From Diplolepis rosae (lineage: Eukaryota > Arthropoda > Insecta > Hymenoptera > Diplolepididae), in NCBI GenBank assembly GCA_030998225.1, contig JAPYXD010000466.1, positions 5,125,001-5,189,000 on the forward strand: a DNA stretch of 64,000 bases, read 5' to 3'. The notes beneath the pieces are model-generated. The model saw nothing but the letters and a program-made list of their open reading frames with translations, searched no databases and was not told the origin of the DNA. Both the position numbers and the translations under genes were made by a program. This document shows positions 1 through 11,853 of the stretch, in pieces. Every line of letters starts with the position of its first letter. Positions within the stretch are counted from its first letter, which is position 1.

Positions 1-245
1 CCGGTACAGATATTTGGTACAGGCATAGTACCATTTTTAGTACCGCGCCAGTACCGACAAACAACTCCCAGCCGAGTGACATTTCGGACGAATACCAGTA
101 CCCAGCCGTTTTTCACCCGGTATTATGCCAGTACAATGCCAGTACCGACATCCGCCCGGCGGTACTGGCGCGGTAGCAAGCCAGTTGTAAATTTCCACCT
201 GGGATAGGCCTTCCAAAAAGAGTTGGTTGATGGTTCCCACCAAAT
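1..245. repeat. GTAC-rich repeat fragment with inverted repeat
   Basis: The segment is richer in G+C than its surroundings and repeats the word CAGTACC or GGTAC about a dozen times. A perfect 15-bp inverted repeat joins 41-55 (TACCGCGCCAGTACC) to 161-175. No protein reading makes sense. A loosely similar GC-richer palindromic patch occurs at 53341-53480. Probably the edge of a small repeat element whose other end lies outside the window. Confidence 0.4.
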
Positions 246-1289
246 CTCAAAAATGGCTGGTCTGAAACACAAGAGTAAATATTTTTCTTAATCTATGGTA
301 GTGTAGTTATCGTCTGACAGAGGCTTTTTTCTATCATAACAATTTTCAAAATGGTGGGCTATAGAAAAAAAATCGTTTTTTTTCACCTTTTTTTTCATCT
401 TTCAAAATTCATTAAACATTTGTTATAAACAATAGGGGAAAAAACGTCCGTCAGACGATAGCGAGTACATTTCCACACATTTAAAGAAAAAGTTTATCAA
501 AATCCGTCTACTAGTTTCTTAGAAATCGTGGGAACTAGTTTGGAAAAAGTAGTTTTGAGAAAAACGCGTTTAAAGTTTCCAATGAAAAAAAACGACAAAT
601 TGAGTTTAACTTTCTTAGCGTAATTGCCATAGTAAAACAAATCCTTTTGGTATACTATTCTTAGATCCCTAATCTTTAAAAAAATGAAAGAAAAAAAATC
701 GATTTTCTGAAACCGTTCGATGAGAACACCCCCTTAATTTTGACTTCAATTTTTCTAATCTAAATCGGGTTACACGAATTAAAAATGCTGAGAAAGTAGG
801 AACCCAGTCACGTGACCAGGCTGATCCATGGCTTTAAGTCTGGGATAGAAGGCACAGTACCTAAGTCGTTCGTGGATTCTCGGCAAAATTTTCCGAAATT
901 TCAATAAGAACTCCGTAACTGAAAGTAAAATAATTTCTAAAACGGTTCATTAATTTTTTTCAGAAATTATTAGGAATTAGTTAAGAAGTATCTCAAGTAT
1001 TTTACATAACAACTTGCAAGATTTTGTCTGAAAAATTAGATTTGTCAGTTCAAATGTTCCATTCTTCCAAGAAATAGAGGATTTAGTTTCTCGGTGTGTA
1101 GAAATTCTGAAACTGATTTCTAAGTCGAATTGTGCAGCCGATGACTGTGTCAGTATATAAAATGTTAAGCTTACACTGATAACATTCGTTTGGATTCAAA
1201 TTAATATTTTATTCAAAACTTGCAAGCTTCTTGTTAGAATTATTGTTTTTTTGACCAAATTTGTTTGAAATTTGTTTGTTTTGAAGTAA
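246..1289. other. AT-rich intergenic stretch, nothing recognised
   Basis: A/T homopolymer-rich sequence without a credible reading frame, RNA gene or clear repeat terminus. It ends where similarity to the long TIR element (family A) begins. Confidence 0.5.
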
Positions 1290-2057
1290 AATGAATTCCA
1301 TAATTACCTAATTCACCCAAAGTGAATAACAATAAGCGTTACATAGGAAATAGTAAGGAGTTGAATAAAACGATATCGACGACAGGGCATCAACATGCGT
1401 CAGTGGGTTAACATGAAATGTATAAGTATATCACAGACGCTTGAGGAGCTTCAAATTGTAGTTAAGTAAAATGAGAATCGGGCGTATTATTTCAACTGGC
1501 AATGGTATGGTTCTCTTAAATATAAAAAAATTCTTACCTCGAGCTTGCCATTAGTCATCCGATACATACATACATACATAAACAGCGTACAAATATATTC
1601 ACACTATTCAGTCGTAGCCAATCACATTGTAAGTCACAAATACACTTAAACACACAACCTTACCTAAATAAACCTAATAACTACACTTATATGTAGTACG
1701 ATACGTTTTCGTCGAATCACGCACACGCTATCTTACAATGCTAAGACATAAAATTTGTAACTTTCTTATATAGTGACTGCAAGAGTTATTCAGAGCTTGT
1801 GGACCAGTATCGTGACAAGAGTTCTTGAGCCTCAATCAAGTAAAAATAAATCAACTTTTTTCATAAATTATTAATAAAATAATTTTAAAAATTAATATAA
1901 TTAATCAATTATTATAACAATGATTATTGATATATATAATATAATTATTAAATTATATTTAGTATACATTTTTATTATAACTACGTATGAAGAATAATGA
2001 AACTAAATTTTCAAATGTATATTAAAAAATTGCATCATTATCAAAACGTTTTCTGTG

Positions 2058-3555
2058 TAATAGTATATTATGTGCCTAGGCGCACAATGAGGGTTATTGC
2101 GTGACGAGCGAAAATACTCGCAGGAGAACGAAGCCAAGGCGTAGTCGAGGTACAGCCGATGCGTAGTCGAGGCGTGCGGATACGAGTTTTTATGCGTACA
2201 CTCGAATCTAATCTAGTATTTTAGTTGTTTGCGGCGCTAGTCATTACACTTGATATGTCACGACTAGTCCCGGCCATTTTGATTTTATCGATCTTGTGTA
2301 GTAGTAATGGATTGTAATAGACGCATGCGCAGTTCAAATGTACAAGGCTTTGCCAGTAAGGTGCTAACGCTGTACGAAGAAGAAGTGAGAAGAAGAAGAA
2401 TAAGAAAAAGATTGCGTTCCGCTGTAAGACTATATGCGCATACGCAGTTCAATTTTTACATTGTATTCCTCTGTAACGGAATACACAACATTCCGTTACT
2501 CTCAGATGTAACGGAAAAACGAGTTTCCGCGCCGGAGGCACATAAAAACATTTATGTGACTCCGGCGCATTAACGCGTTTTTATGCTACAGTTGAGAGTA
2601 GCGTAATGTTGTGTATTATGATACAGAGGAACATAATGTAAAAATTGAACTGCACATGCGCCTATTACGATACAGCGGAGGATAATCTTCTTATTATTCT
2701 TCTTCTTCGTACAATGTTGGCACCGTACTGACAAAGCCTTGTACATTTGAACTGCGCATGCGTCTATCACAATACACTACTACTACACAAGATCGAGAAA
2801 ATCAAAATGGCCGGAAGTATTCGCGAAATTTCAAAAGATATGGGCGATAATCACGTCAATTTCGTCCTTTTCAGATTGGATTCGAGTGTACGCAGAAAAA
2901 CTCGTAAATGCGCCGAAGACACATAATAGTATGTTATGTGCCTAGGCGCATAATGAGGGTTATTACGCGACGAGCGACAATGCTCGCAGGAGATCGAAGC
3001 CGAGGCGTAGGTGAGGCGTAGCTGAGGCAAAGCCGAGACGAAGCCGAGGCGCGATCAGACCTGCAAGCATTTTAAGCGAGTCTCGTAATGACCGGAATTG
3101 TGATTATCGTCCATTTCACTTGACATTTCGCTAATATTTCCGGCCATTTTGATTTTCTCGTTCATGTGTAGTAGTAGCGTATTGTAATAGACGAATGCGC
3201 AGTTCAAATGTACAAGGCTTTGTCAGTACGGTGCCAACTCTGTACGAAGAAGAAGAATAAGAAGATTATGCTCGGCTGTATCGTAATAGGCGCGTTAAAT
3301 TTTTACATTATGTTCCTCTGTATCGTAATACACCACATTACGCTACTCTCAACTGTAGCATAAAAACGCGTTAATGCGCCGGAGGCACATAAAATAGAAT
3401 ATGAGCCAATGCACACAATTCGGGTAATTAGCAGACTCGCTTAAAATGCTCGCAGGACTGATCGCGCCTCGGCTTCGATCACCTGCGAGCATTGTCGATC
3501 GTCGCGTAATAACCCTCATTTCTCATTATGCGCTCATGCACATAATATACTATTA
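2058..3555. repeat. Compound foldback element with perfect 18-bp TIRs
   Basis: The ends are perfect inverted repeats (TAATAGTATATTATGTGC at 2058-2075, complement at 3538-3555). A second internal copy of the terminus lies at about 2930. The block around 2265-2350 is repeated inverted at 2735-2822 and again direct at 3143-3225. GC-rich arms carry short repeated words such as GAAGCCGAGGCGTAG (around 2130-2185 and 2995-3055). It interrupts family A, and the related copy at 6853-8292 lacks it. Apparent reading frames here only mirror the inverted repeats. Looks like two adjoining or rearranged copies of a foldback element. Confidence 0.7.
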
Positions 3556-3853
3556 AAATAAGGTTCTTTTATTTTGTGTGTTATATATTTTTAAAATGTG
3601 GATTTTTCAATTGCGTATTGTAAATTATTATTGTGCCTAAGAAATGTATGTGAAATTTAAATCTTGTGTAGATTTTTCAAATTTTATGTAATACACTTAT
3701 CAAGACTTTTGATGTTTAAATTTTCATGAAATCAATTTAATTTAAAAAATGTAAGTGAAAAATAAAGAAGTAATTATAAATGAATTAAGAAAAAATTATG
3801 AATCAAGAATTTATTAAACTTACAGAATCTACATAACGAGATTATGTGAAACT

Positions 3854-4923
3854 TGTTATATGCCTGGCGATAAAAGGGAATGAGATTTAAAAAAAATTAT
3901 AGTACATTTTTTCGAATAACGAAAAATCTCATTCCTAGAACGGCGCTTACTTGACCGGCTTGACCGTCATCTGGCGACAGCATGCCCTTCCACCTCTTAG
4001 GCAAGAGTTGTGCATGCGTTTTTTCTCACTTCACTGGTCATTCTCGTTACTCTCTTTCGCACTTGTACGGAGTGGCTAGAGAACCCTTACGTTCTCCCAC
4101 TACCACTGCCCAGGAATGGGACTCTCTATGTAGAAAAAACTAAGAAAAAAATTAGAAAGTGCAAGTGACGTCCAAGAAAGGGAAAATACACTAGAAAAGT
4201 CGGGGAAATTGACCCCTTCCACAGGACCACCAAAGGGAGAGAAGTTAGATAAAAGGGCGCGTTTTCTTTAGCAAATTCATTTGGGGCGAAGGTCTCGCCT
4301 ACGTTCTTAATCTCTGGACAATAAAAGCACTCGAGAAGAAGCCGAGTTCTGCTGCATTCACCGTTTCATCCTGGTAAGTTCTCGCCTGAAGATCCTTTGG
4401 CTCTTCATACACCACCTATCGCCAGAAGATATACATAGGTCTTCTACCCCGGAAGATCCTTCGCGGTCTTCCATCTCCCTCTCGCCAGAAGATCCACTTG
4501 GGAGATCCTCCGCGGTCTTCCATCTCTCTCCCACCTACGCCAGAAGATCCCACAGGGTCTTCTGCTCTGGAAGATCCCTCGCGGTCTTCCGTCTCTCTTA
4601 CCTATGCCAGAAGATCCACTCGGGTCTTTTATGGAAGATCTCTCACGGTCTTCCATCTCTCTCATACCCACTCTCTCGCCTTTAACCATGGCCCAACCAC
4701 GCGTTGCGAATCGAGATGAAGAAGAAGCAAAGGAAGAAGAAGAGAGGCGGTTAAAGAAGAACCACCCTGCTACGTGTCTGACTGAATCCGGGCGCTAACC
4801 AGGCGTTATCTGGGTTGCCCAGTTTCAGTAACGAGGACCACAGTTTTGCACCACGCAACCCATCCACAACAGACGTAACAGTCACCACCCACCACAAGGC
4901 CCCCACTTTCACCCAACGTAACA
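3854..4923 (+). mobile_element. Solo LTR with 4-bp target duplication
   Basis: A 1,070-bp block begins TGTTATATGCC and ends CCAACGTAACA, with inverted TGTTA/TAACA tips typical of LTRs. It is flanked by AACT at 3850-3853 and 4924-4927. Removing the block and one AACT gives GTGAAACTTTTAAAT, which matches the uninterrupted relative near 61931. A poly(A)-signal-like AATAAAA lies at about 4319, followed by a GC-richer downstream part with tandem repeats. No gag or pol sequence flanks it, so it is a solo LTR left by recombination. The 4-bp duplication suggests a Ty3/Gypsy-type element, but BEL or another class is not excluded. Confidence 0.8.
4386..4665 (+). repeat. Tandem AGAAGATCC / GGTCTTCC repeats inside the LTR
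   Basis: At least six imperfect units alternate AGAAGATCC and CGGTCTTCC about 30-70 bp apart. Each pair is itself a short palindrome. The array accounts for the overlapping low-complexity reading frames on both strands here, which are not genes. Confidence 0.7.
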
Positions 4924-5060
4924 AACTTTTAAATGAATTATATAAACCAGTGGATAATCATTAAAAGTAATAGTGGTTAACAGTGTGGACCATGTATGAA
5001 AGCTTCGTGACGAACAGACAAAACACGATCAAACACGACTGCAGTACGATGAATTGTTAA

Positions 5061-5951
5061 GGTAGTTTTCATCCACGAAAATTAATCCTCAGGCAAATGT
5101 AGATCATTTTGCTTTCAAGAAAAGCAATATTATTATTGAAGGGTTATTTTGAAAGAGAAAGCATTTTTTTACAGTAAAAAAATTTGAAACACAGAAAAGT
5201 AATTTTATTAATAAACTTTATTTTTGACACAACTTTTTTTCTTACCGCTTCTTACCAAATTTTAAAAAATTATGTGATTTTAATAGATCATGAATCATTT
5301 TTTCAGAGAAAATATTTCCCACAACTTCACCGTTTCTGATTTTTAAAAATGAATTCTTTAATGGCCGAAACCATTAAAAAAACATTTTCCAAAACGAAAT
5401 TTTTATAAACAAATTGCTGAATTTGATAATAATTTATTCATTTCCGAAAATTGGAAATAGTTAAGTTGTGGGGAATCTTTTTCTTGAAAAAGTGATTTGT
5501 AATTTATTAAAATCGCATAATTTTTTTAAATTTGGTAAGAATCACTCTAAAAACAAGTGTGTTACTTTTACACGTGAATCACGATAGTAACTTTTTAGGC
5601 ATTTGAAGTGTGTATTTTTAATACACATTACAAACGTAACGTTTAATTTTCAAACACTTTAACGTTTTGTACCCAAAATGTGTGTTAAAAATACACACTT
5701 CAAATGCCTAAAAAGTTACTATCGCGATTCACGTGTAAAAGTAACACACTTGTTTTTAGAGTGAAGCGATAAGAAAAAAAGTTGGGGCAAAAATAAAATT
5801 TATTAATAAAATTATTTTTCTGTATTTTAAATTTTTTTCATGAAAATTAATCTTTTCACTTCCAAAATAGCCCTTCAATAATAATATTGCTATTCTTGAA
5901 AGCAAAATTATCTATTTTTGCCTGAGGTCTAATTTTCGTGGATCAACTACC
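5061..5951. mobile_element. TTAA-flanked foldback element (family T), copy 1
   Basis: Arms starting GGTAGTT...CCACGAAAATTA are repeated inverted at the right end (...TAATTTTCGTGGATCAACTACC). TTAA flanks both sides (5057-5060 and 5952-5955). The related family A copy shows the empty site as a single TTAA at 62069-62072, which shows precise insertion with TTAA duplication, as in piggyBac-type elements. No transposase is encoded. A hairpin element at 5543-5763 is nested in it. Confidence 0.85.
5543..5763. repeat. Hairpin MITE (CACTCTAAAA ends), copy 1
   Basis: An almost complete palindrome of about 221 bp starts CACTCTAAAAACAAG and ends CTTGTTTTTAGAGTG. Both arms carry the words AAGTGTGTTAC, ATCACGATAGTAAC and TTGAAGTGTGTATTTTTAA. 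A second copy is at 13399-13622. It sits inside family T copy 1; the sister at 11190-11853 has the uninterrupted site. Confidence 0.85.
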
Positions 5952-6852
5952 TTAAAATCACTAGTTTATAAGTATGTAGAATCCACTATTCAGTGAGTGG
6001 CTTATTACGCACTAGATAAAACAGTGGCTATTCCACTATTTTGGATTTAAAGAGTAGTAAAATAAACTGTAATTGTATTTTGTATGTTTTTAAATGATTT
6101 TGATTGTTGGAACATCAGTATGTTGAAAATTCAACAAGTTTCTGAAATTAAAAAATGTTTATGGTATGTGTGCCCAAGGCGCAGATTACTTTCATTCGTT
6201 TCTTCGTGAATAGATTTAGCTGGTGGAATAAATCTTGCGATTCATGGTTTACTCAACTCTCCATTGAAGCGTAAAGTATAATGAAAGGAAAGCTCTAATA
6301 TTTTTGTGATTAAATAAAAGACTGGTTTTTTATAATTATACTACGAATAACTAATTTGAAATTCTATATTATATCCGTTTAATTTTTAATGCATCCATGT
6401 GCTTGTTCGAAAGTGTTTGTCTCTATTTTACTTATTACATTACTCTTGAATATTTTTAAAATTATTTTCTAATAATCTCCAAGACACATTTTATCATTTT
6501 TTCAATGATAATTTTAACTGAGTTTATTAGGGGATTCTCAGTTGATTATTTTTGAGAATATTAGTACGTACTTCTAGAAAATTTTCTAAACTGTTCTCAA
6601 TCCTTCTTAAAATTTTTCGTCAGATTCCTATTTAAGTACATTTGAACTTTTAAGAATACATTTTTTTCGCATCTCAGACTTAAGAACGAAGTTTGGGACT
6701 TTTTCATGCTGGATACATTTTTTCCGTGTACTCTGATTGATGTACAATTTTTGTGCAATTCAATTATTGATTTATAAGTGTTAAAACTTGAAACCTCTTA
6801 AAATTGAAACAATTTTCATTTACTGAAACTAAAAATTACGTAATTACTTATA

Positions 6853-8292
6853 CACGGAGAAAAATAGTTAAAGTAATTTTACTCAACTTCCGATCAAATT
6901 TGGGACATAAGGACAAGTTAGAAGTTATTTAGTATCATTGTAATTATTTGTGATATATTAAATGTTCAAAAATGAATCAAAATTGAGTAAAATTCAGAAG
7001 CGTAGGGTGAAGTATGAAAGCGTGCATTAAATTTTTTTAAATATATATATTATTACTCGTAGTATAACTATAAAAAACCAATCTTCTATTAAATCACAAA
7101 AATAGTAGAGCTTTCCGTTCATTCTACTCTACGCTTCAATCGAGAGTTGAGTAAACCGTGAATCGCAAGATTTATTCCAACAGCTACGAATGAAAGTAAT
7201 CTGCGCCTTGGGCACACATAAAAAATTTTTAATTTCAAAAACTTAAATTCTTAAAATTAAATTGATATTATGAAAATTTAAACAAAAAAAAACCGATAAG
7301 TGTATTACATAAAATATGAAATATCACATAAATTACTCAGATAGAATAATAATTTGGAATTCGCAAATGTAAAATCCATATTTTGAAAATATAAAACACA
7401 GAAAATAAAAGAACCTTCTTTTAAATGTTTTTATACAAGATACTTCTTAATAATAATGCAATTTTTTAATGTACATTTGAAAATTTAGTTTCACTAAACT
7501 TCATACGTTGTTATAATAAAAATGTATACTAAATGTAATTTAATAATTATATTATATATATCAATAATCATAGTTATAATAATTGTGTAATTATATTAAT
7601 TTTTAAAAATATTTTATTAATCATTTATGAAAAAAGTTGATTTATTTTTACTTGTGTAAGGCTAAAAAATTTTATTGACGGCACTTACTCTCACAAGCTC
7701 TGAATAACTCATGCAGTCACTATATAAGAAAGTTCCAAATTTTATATCTCAGCATTGTAAGCGAGCATGTGCGTGATTCGACGAAAGCGTATCGTACTAT
7801 ATATAAGTGTTGTTATTAGGTTTATATACGTAAGGTTATATGTTTAAGTGTATTTGTAATTTGAAATATGATTGGCTACGTCCGTAATGGTGTGAATGTA
7901 TTTGTAAGTTGTTTATGTATATACCGGATGACTATTGGCAGGCTCGAGGAAAGAATTTTTTTTTATTTGAGAGAACCATACCATTGCCAGTTGAAATAAT
8001 ACGCCCGATGCTCATTTTACCCAACTACGGTTTGAAGCACCTCAAGCGTCGGTGATATACTTATACATTTCATGTTAACCCACTGACGCATGTTGGTGCC
8101 CTGCCGTCGATAACGTTTTACTCAACTCTTTACTATTCCCTATGTAACGCTTATTGTTATTCACTTTGGGTGAATTAGGTATATATCAAATTGATTTTAC
8201 CCGACTAGGATTTAATAGATGTTCAAATGTCCTTATGTCCCAAGTTTAATCGACAGAGTTGAGTAAAATTACTTCAACTATTTTTCTCCGTG
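6853..8292 (-). mobile_element. Family A TIR element, complete short copy
   Basis: TIRs CACGGAGAAAAATAGTT...AACTATTTTTCTCCGTG are flanked by TA at 6851-6852 and 8293-8294. The reverse strand aligns with 60507-62682 but lacks a central block equivalent to about 3780-6130 of the first copy, so it is an internally deleted version. It carries none of the nested insertions of the 1290-6410 copy and has no coding capacity. Confidence 0.85.
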
Positions 8293-8294
8293 TA

Positions 8295-9384
8295 GTTATT
8301 CTAATAATGTGTACGTTACTTACTGAACAATAATAATAAAGGCGGGAATTTCTTTAAGTTCTGCATAAGCCGATTTTTTCTAACATTAATACACTTAGTA
8401 TCTCTGGACCGCACTAAACAAATAAATTATTTAGCAAAAAACAATTACTTTTATAATTTTGAGTTTTTTTACGTACGAAGAAAAAAATTAAGGTAGAAAA
8501 AGGGAAAGACAAATTTGATACAAAAATAAAATATAAAGAAAGAGAGAGTATTAATTATTTTTTCCACTTATTAATACTTAGTATTAATACTTATTATAAA
8601 AAATGAAAAATCGGGATAATAATCTAAATGGAAACTTGTGATAGTGAAATCATAAGTAAGCATTGTTTAAACTAAAGAAAGAGAAATACATATCGAAACA
8701 AAATTGTAACACAGTTTGCTGTTTAAATTTTGCGAATTATAATACTAGGGCTTTTATAAGGTTCGAACTCCAGAGTTTACTTTTTTTTTAATCGGGCTGA
8801 AAATGAGTTGATTTAGAGTAAAAAGCGATTGTTAGATATAATACAGAGTTCTTTCGATTTAATATAAAAAGTATATTCAAGTAACGTTAACTCCACTTTT
8901 CTAACATTGTTTTCATATAATTCAATCGAAAAAGTCTTGCTCGAAAATTGCACATTTCTCTACCCGTACTCATTACACATCAAATTTACTTCTTGTATAT
9001 CAGAAACATTACTTATAAAAATGATAAGATTAATCGTTTAATATTTCATTTAATAAACAGAATACCAGATAAAAAAAATTTCTAGACTACATATTCTTTT
9101 ACAAAAAATGCGTTTTCAACAATTCAAATTTAAATCTCCCTTTTAAGGCAAAACTGTTGATTATTACACAAACTTTATATTTTGTCTCCAGTAAAACTAA
9201 CAATAAAAAAAGAAAAGTCTTACAAAATACCAAATTTGATATTTTTTAGCCGAAGAATATTCTTAAGACATAAAGCACTACGAGTCTTTAAAAGCCTTTT
9301 ATAATGAAAAATGTTCACAAAAACTCGAGTCCATTATCCCAGGAAAAACTCACCAAACGAAAAAACTTGTCGGAAAATGCAGAA
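8295..9384. other. AT-rich intergenic stretch upstream of the toy promoter
   Basis: No reading frame, RNA or repeat terminus is recognised. Composition changes abruptly to CpG-rich at about 9385. Confidence 0.5.
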
Positions 9385-10244
9385 ACGATGAGTTGAAAGG
9401 TGAGGCGACGGCGATGAGGTTACTTCGGAGAGTGGCGTCGCGACGCCGTGCGACGACGTTGTCGCGCGGGCGCGTAAAACAATGGCGTCCCGCAGCCAGA
9501 GGATTTCGCTCCTCCCTCTTAATTTTTGTACCACCATCCAAGTGGCGCCTTTGGGAAATTTGGTCGCGCGCGCGCGCTTTCTTGAACATTCGCGCTTTCC
9601 CCACTCCGGTGGTATTCCCGCCCTATTGGGCACGCCCAGCTATCCTCGAAGGCACGGTAACGCCGTTTTCTATCCTAAAGCCGTGCCTGAGGAAGGGGAG
9701 CTTGGCCGAAATTGTGCGGGGATCCTGGCATGAGGGAAGGCAGAATCTGTTGGTCAATCGGGCGCCGCGCACCGCAGCAGTGACGCGTCACTGCACCCCG
9801 TTAGTCGCACGTGCTCATCCTCATCCTCGTTGAACCTGGGCAACCAGGCGAGAAAAAAGACGAACCGGCACAGGATCGTATTTTCAGTAGAGCATCGTGG
9901 TTCGGTGTCGTCACGTCACGCTCGATTGGACCGGAACGGAAGTTGACGTCGTCGTCGTCGTCGTCTTGTCTTTTCCTGTTTTCCTCGCGCTCGGATTCCG
10001 GCCGATTCGTGCGCTTCTCTGGCCTTGGCTTCCCCTCGAATTTCATCACCAGATGCTTTTTCTAAGTCTACGTGTCTTAATCAGTGTTTAGTGATCTAAA
10101 AAAGTACTATCTTGCGGTTCATTAATCCGCTATTGGCCGCTGGATCGCGATCAATCGAGACTCAAGAAGTATCTGTGTGTGAGTCGCGGATTGCGATTTT
10201 AGCTGGTGGCAGGATCCGGCCTGACCACGGCCATTCTCGACACG
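9385..10244 (+). promoter_or_regulatory. toy: CpG-rich island, putative toy promoter region
   Basis: This is the longest GC- and CpG-dense block in the window, with runs such as GTCGCGCGGGCGCG and a GTC trinucleotide run at about 9945-9965. An arthropod initiator-like TCAGTG lies at 10081-10086, and the block ends at a strong donor, CACG|GTACGT. The overlapping frames on both strands are GC-driven and not conserved-looking. The position upstream of the toy coding exons, on the same strand, fits a promoter with a non-coding first exon. Another gene reading leftward from the same island cannot be excluded. Confidence 0.5.
10083..10244 (+). other. toy: Putative non-coding first exon of toy
   Basis: The start is guessed from the initiator-like TCAG; the end is the donor CACG|GTACGT at 10244/10245. 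Spliced to the next acceptor at 27333, its frame has a stop (TAG at about 10199) and no ATG before 27618, so it would be 5' UTR. Transcript data would be needed to fix both boundaries. Confidence 0.35.
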
Positions 10245-10799
10245 GTACGTAATTCTTTTATCAACGTTTCGTAAGCAGTGTACTTAGAGTGATTCCCCGA
10301 TTTTAGTTAGAAAAGTGACTCGCGTCTTCAGGATTTTATGCTTTCACACTTTTTCTAAAATTTTAATAGTCAAAAAAACATTTTTTTTTTCAAGCCCGTG
10401 TGAATATTTTATAATAACTATTCATGCATTCGATATAACAAAATTGCAACATTGCGGTTCAACTATGAAGGAGAGCTGCTGGTGCATCAATTTTTTAATA
10501 TTGTAGCACTAATTCTGTATATGACATTGTGCTGTGATGATCTTGCAATAGAAACTATTTTTTATTATAGATAGATCTTGTCTAAAAGTTCTATTTAACT
10601 AAGAAAATTGAACCATTAGAAAACACTATATACTTGTAGAATATCAATCAACGAAAAAATTAGAATTTGCACCTATTGCTAATCTGAATCAATAATTGTT
10701 CAGTATAAATCATTTTATTTTTTAAGGATACATTTGTCAATTCAGAATAGTAGTTGAGCAAATATTATTGATTTTAGGTTTCTAGGTTTCTACACATGT

Positions 10800-11000
10800 T
10801 TGTGCGTAGATAGACAACTTTTGGTTTGGAAAATGAAAAAAGTACAATTTTAGCTAAATTTATCGGGAATTCTTTTTATTGTCAAATTTTGACAAAATTT
10901 TATGTATTTTGGATGTAAACATGTATAGAAACTGGATTATGTTGTTCACATGATTTTTTGCTACTTTTCTTGAGTATCACATGCCCTTAAACATTCTAGA
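10800..11000 (+). repeat. Dispersed repeat (family C), copy 1
   Basis: It shares ordered words with 54135-54375 (GGAAAATG..AAAAAGT.CAATTTTAG, TTTTGGATGTAAACATGTA, GAAACTGGAT, CTACTTTTCT..AGTATCA.ATGCCCTTAA) and partly with 59588-59800. The termini are not defined. Confidence 0.55.
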
Positions 11001-11189
11001 ATTTATTTCTTTAACATACTTAAAAATCCAGTATTACAGTATTAAATTTTAGAAAACATTTTTACAACTGACGGTCAAAAATTCTAAATTAGAAAATTAA
11101 CTTCCATAAATAGTTGAATTTAATAAAAAGAATAAACTTAAGAATTGAAATAGGTATTCTGCACGAAGAAAACAAAATTGTTGTATTAA

Positions 11190-11853
11190 GGTAGTTGATC
11201 CACGAAAATTAGACCTCAGGCAAAAGTAGATCATTTTGCTTGCAACAATAGCAATATTATTATTGAAGTGCTAGTCTGAAAGAGAAAAGATTATTTTCTA
11301 TGAAGACAAAAATTGAAATGCAGAAAAATAATGCATTTAACAAATTTTATTTTTACCTGAACTTTTTTTCTTATCGTTTCATACCAAATGTTAAAAAATT
11401 ATATGATTCTAATAAATTACGGATCATTTTTTCAGAAAGAAGATTTTCTAAAAATTAACCGTTCCCAATTTTCTAAAATGAATAAATTATTATCAAATTC
11501 AGCAATTTGTTTATAAGTATTTTGTTTCAGAAAATTGATTTTTAATGGTTTCAGACATTAAAGAATTTACTTAAAAAAATTGGGACCGGTAAAGTTGTGA
11601 AGATTCTATTTTCTGAAAAAATGATTCGTGATTTATCAGAATCGCATAATTTTGTAAAATTTATTATGAAGCGATAAAAAAAAGTTCGGGTGAAAATAAA
11701 ATTTATTAAATGCATTATTTTTCTGCATTTAAAATTTTTTTTTAGAAAATAATCTTTTCTCTTTCAAATTAGCTCTTCAACAATAATATTGCTATTCTTG
11801 AAAACAAAGTTATCTATTTTTGTCTGATGTCTAATTTTTGTGGATGAACTACC
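11190..11853. mobile_element. TTAA-flanked foldback element (family T), copy 2
   Basis: Inverted arms start GTAGTTGATCCACGAAAATTA and end GTGGATGAACTACC, with TTAA at 11186-11189 and 11854-11857. At 664 bp it is the uninterrupted sister of 5061-5951; the junction TATGAAGCGATAAA near 11667 corresponds to the site where the other copy received its hairpin MITE. Confidence 0.85.

Larger units (their letters stand above)
1290..6410 (+). mobile_element. Family A non-autonomous TIR element, truncated ends, host of four nested insertions
   Basis: Sequence from 1290 matches 60603 onward in the same direction and the reverse strand of 8180 downward. The match resumes in blocks at 1290-2050, 3560-3850, 4928-5056 and 5952-6400, so this is one element broken by a foldback (2058-3555), a solo LTR (3854-4923) and a TTAA element (5061-5951) that itself holds a hairpin element (5543-5763). 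Both outer TIRs seen in other copies (CACGGAGAAAAATAGTT) are missing or too diverged to see. No transposase frame is present, so it is non-autonomous. Its superfamily is not known; complete copies are flanked by TA, which fits Tc1/mariner-like elements. Confidence 0.75.

Noticed and set aside
2307..2770. Small proteins beginning near the GCGCATGCGCAG-like words
   Set aside because: Same inverted block read on each strand of a foldback element.
4444..4798. Small Arg/Ser/Pro-rich proteins on both strands
   Set aside because: They coincide with the tandem palindromic array of the solo LTR.
9393..10091. Several overlapping frames of 60-146 codons in the CpG island
   Set aside because: Present on both strands and in all frames, Arg/Ala/Ser-rich, with no domain; explained by low stop-codon frequency in GC-rich DNA.
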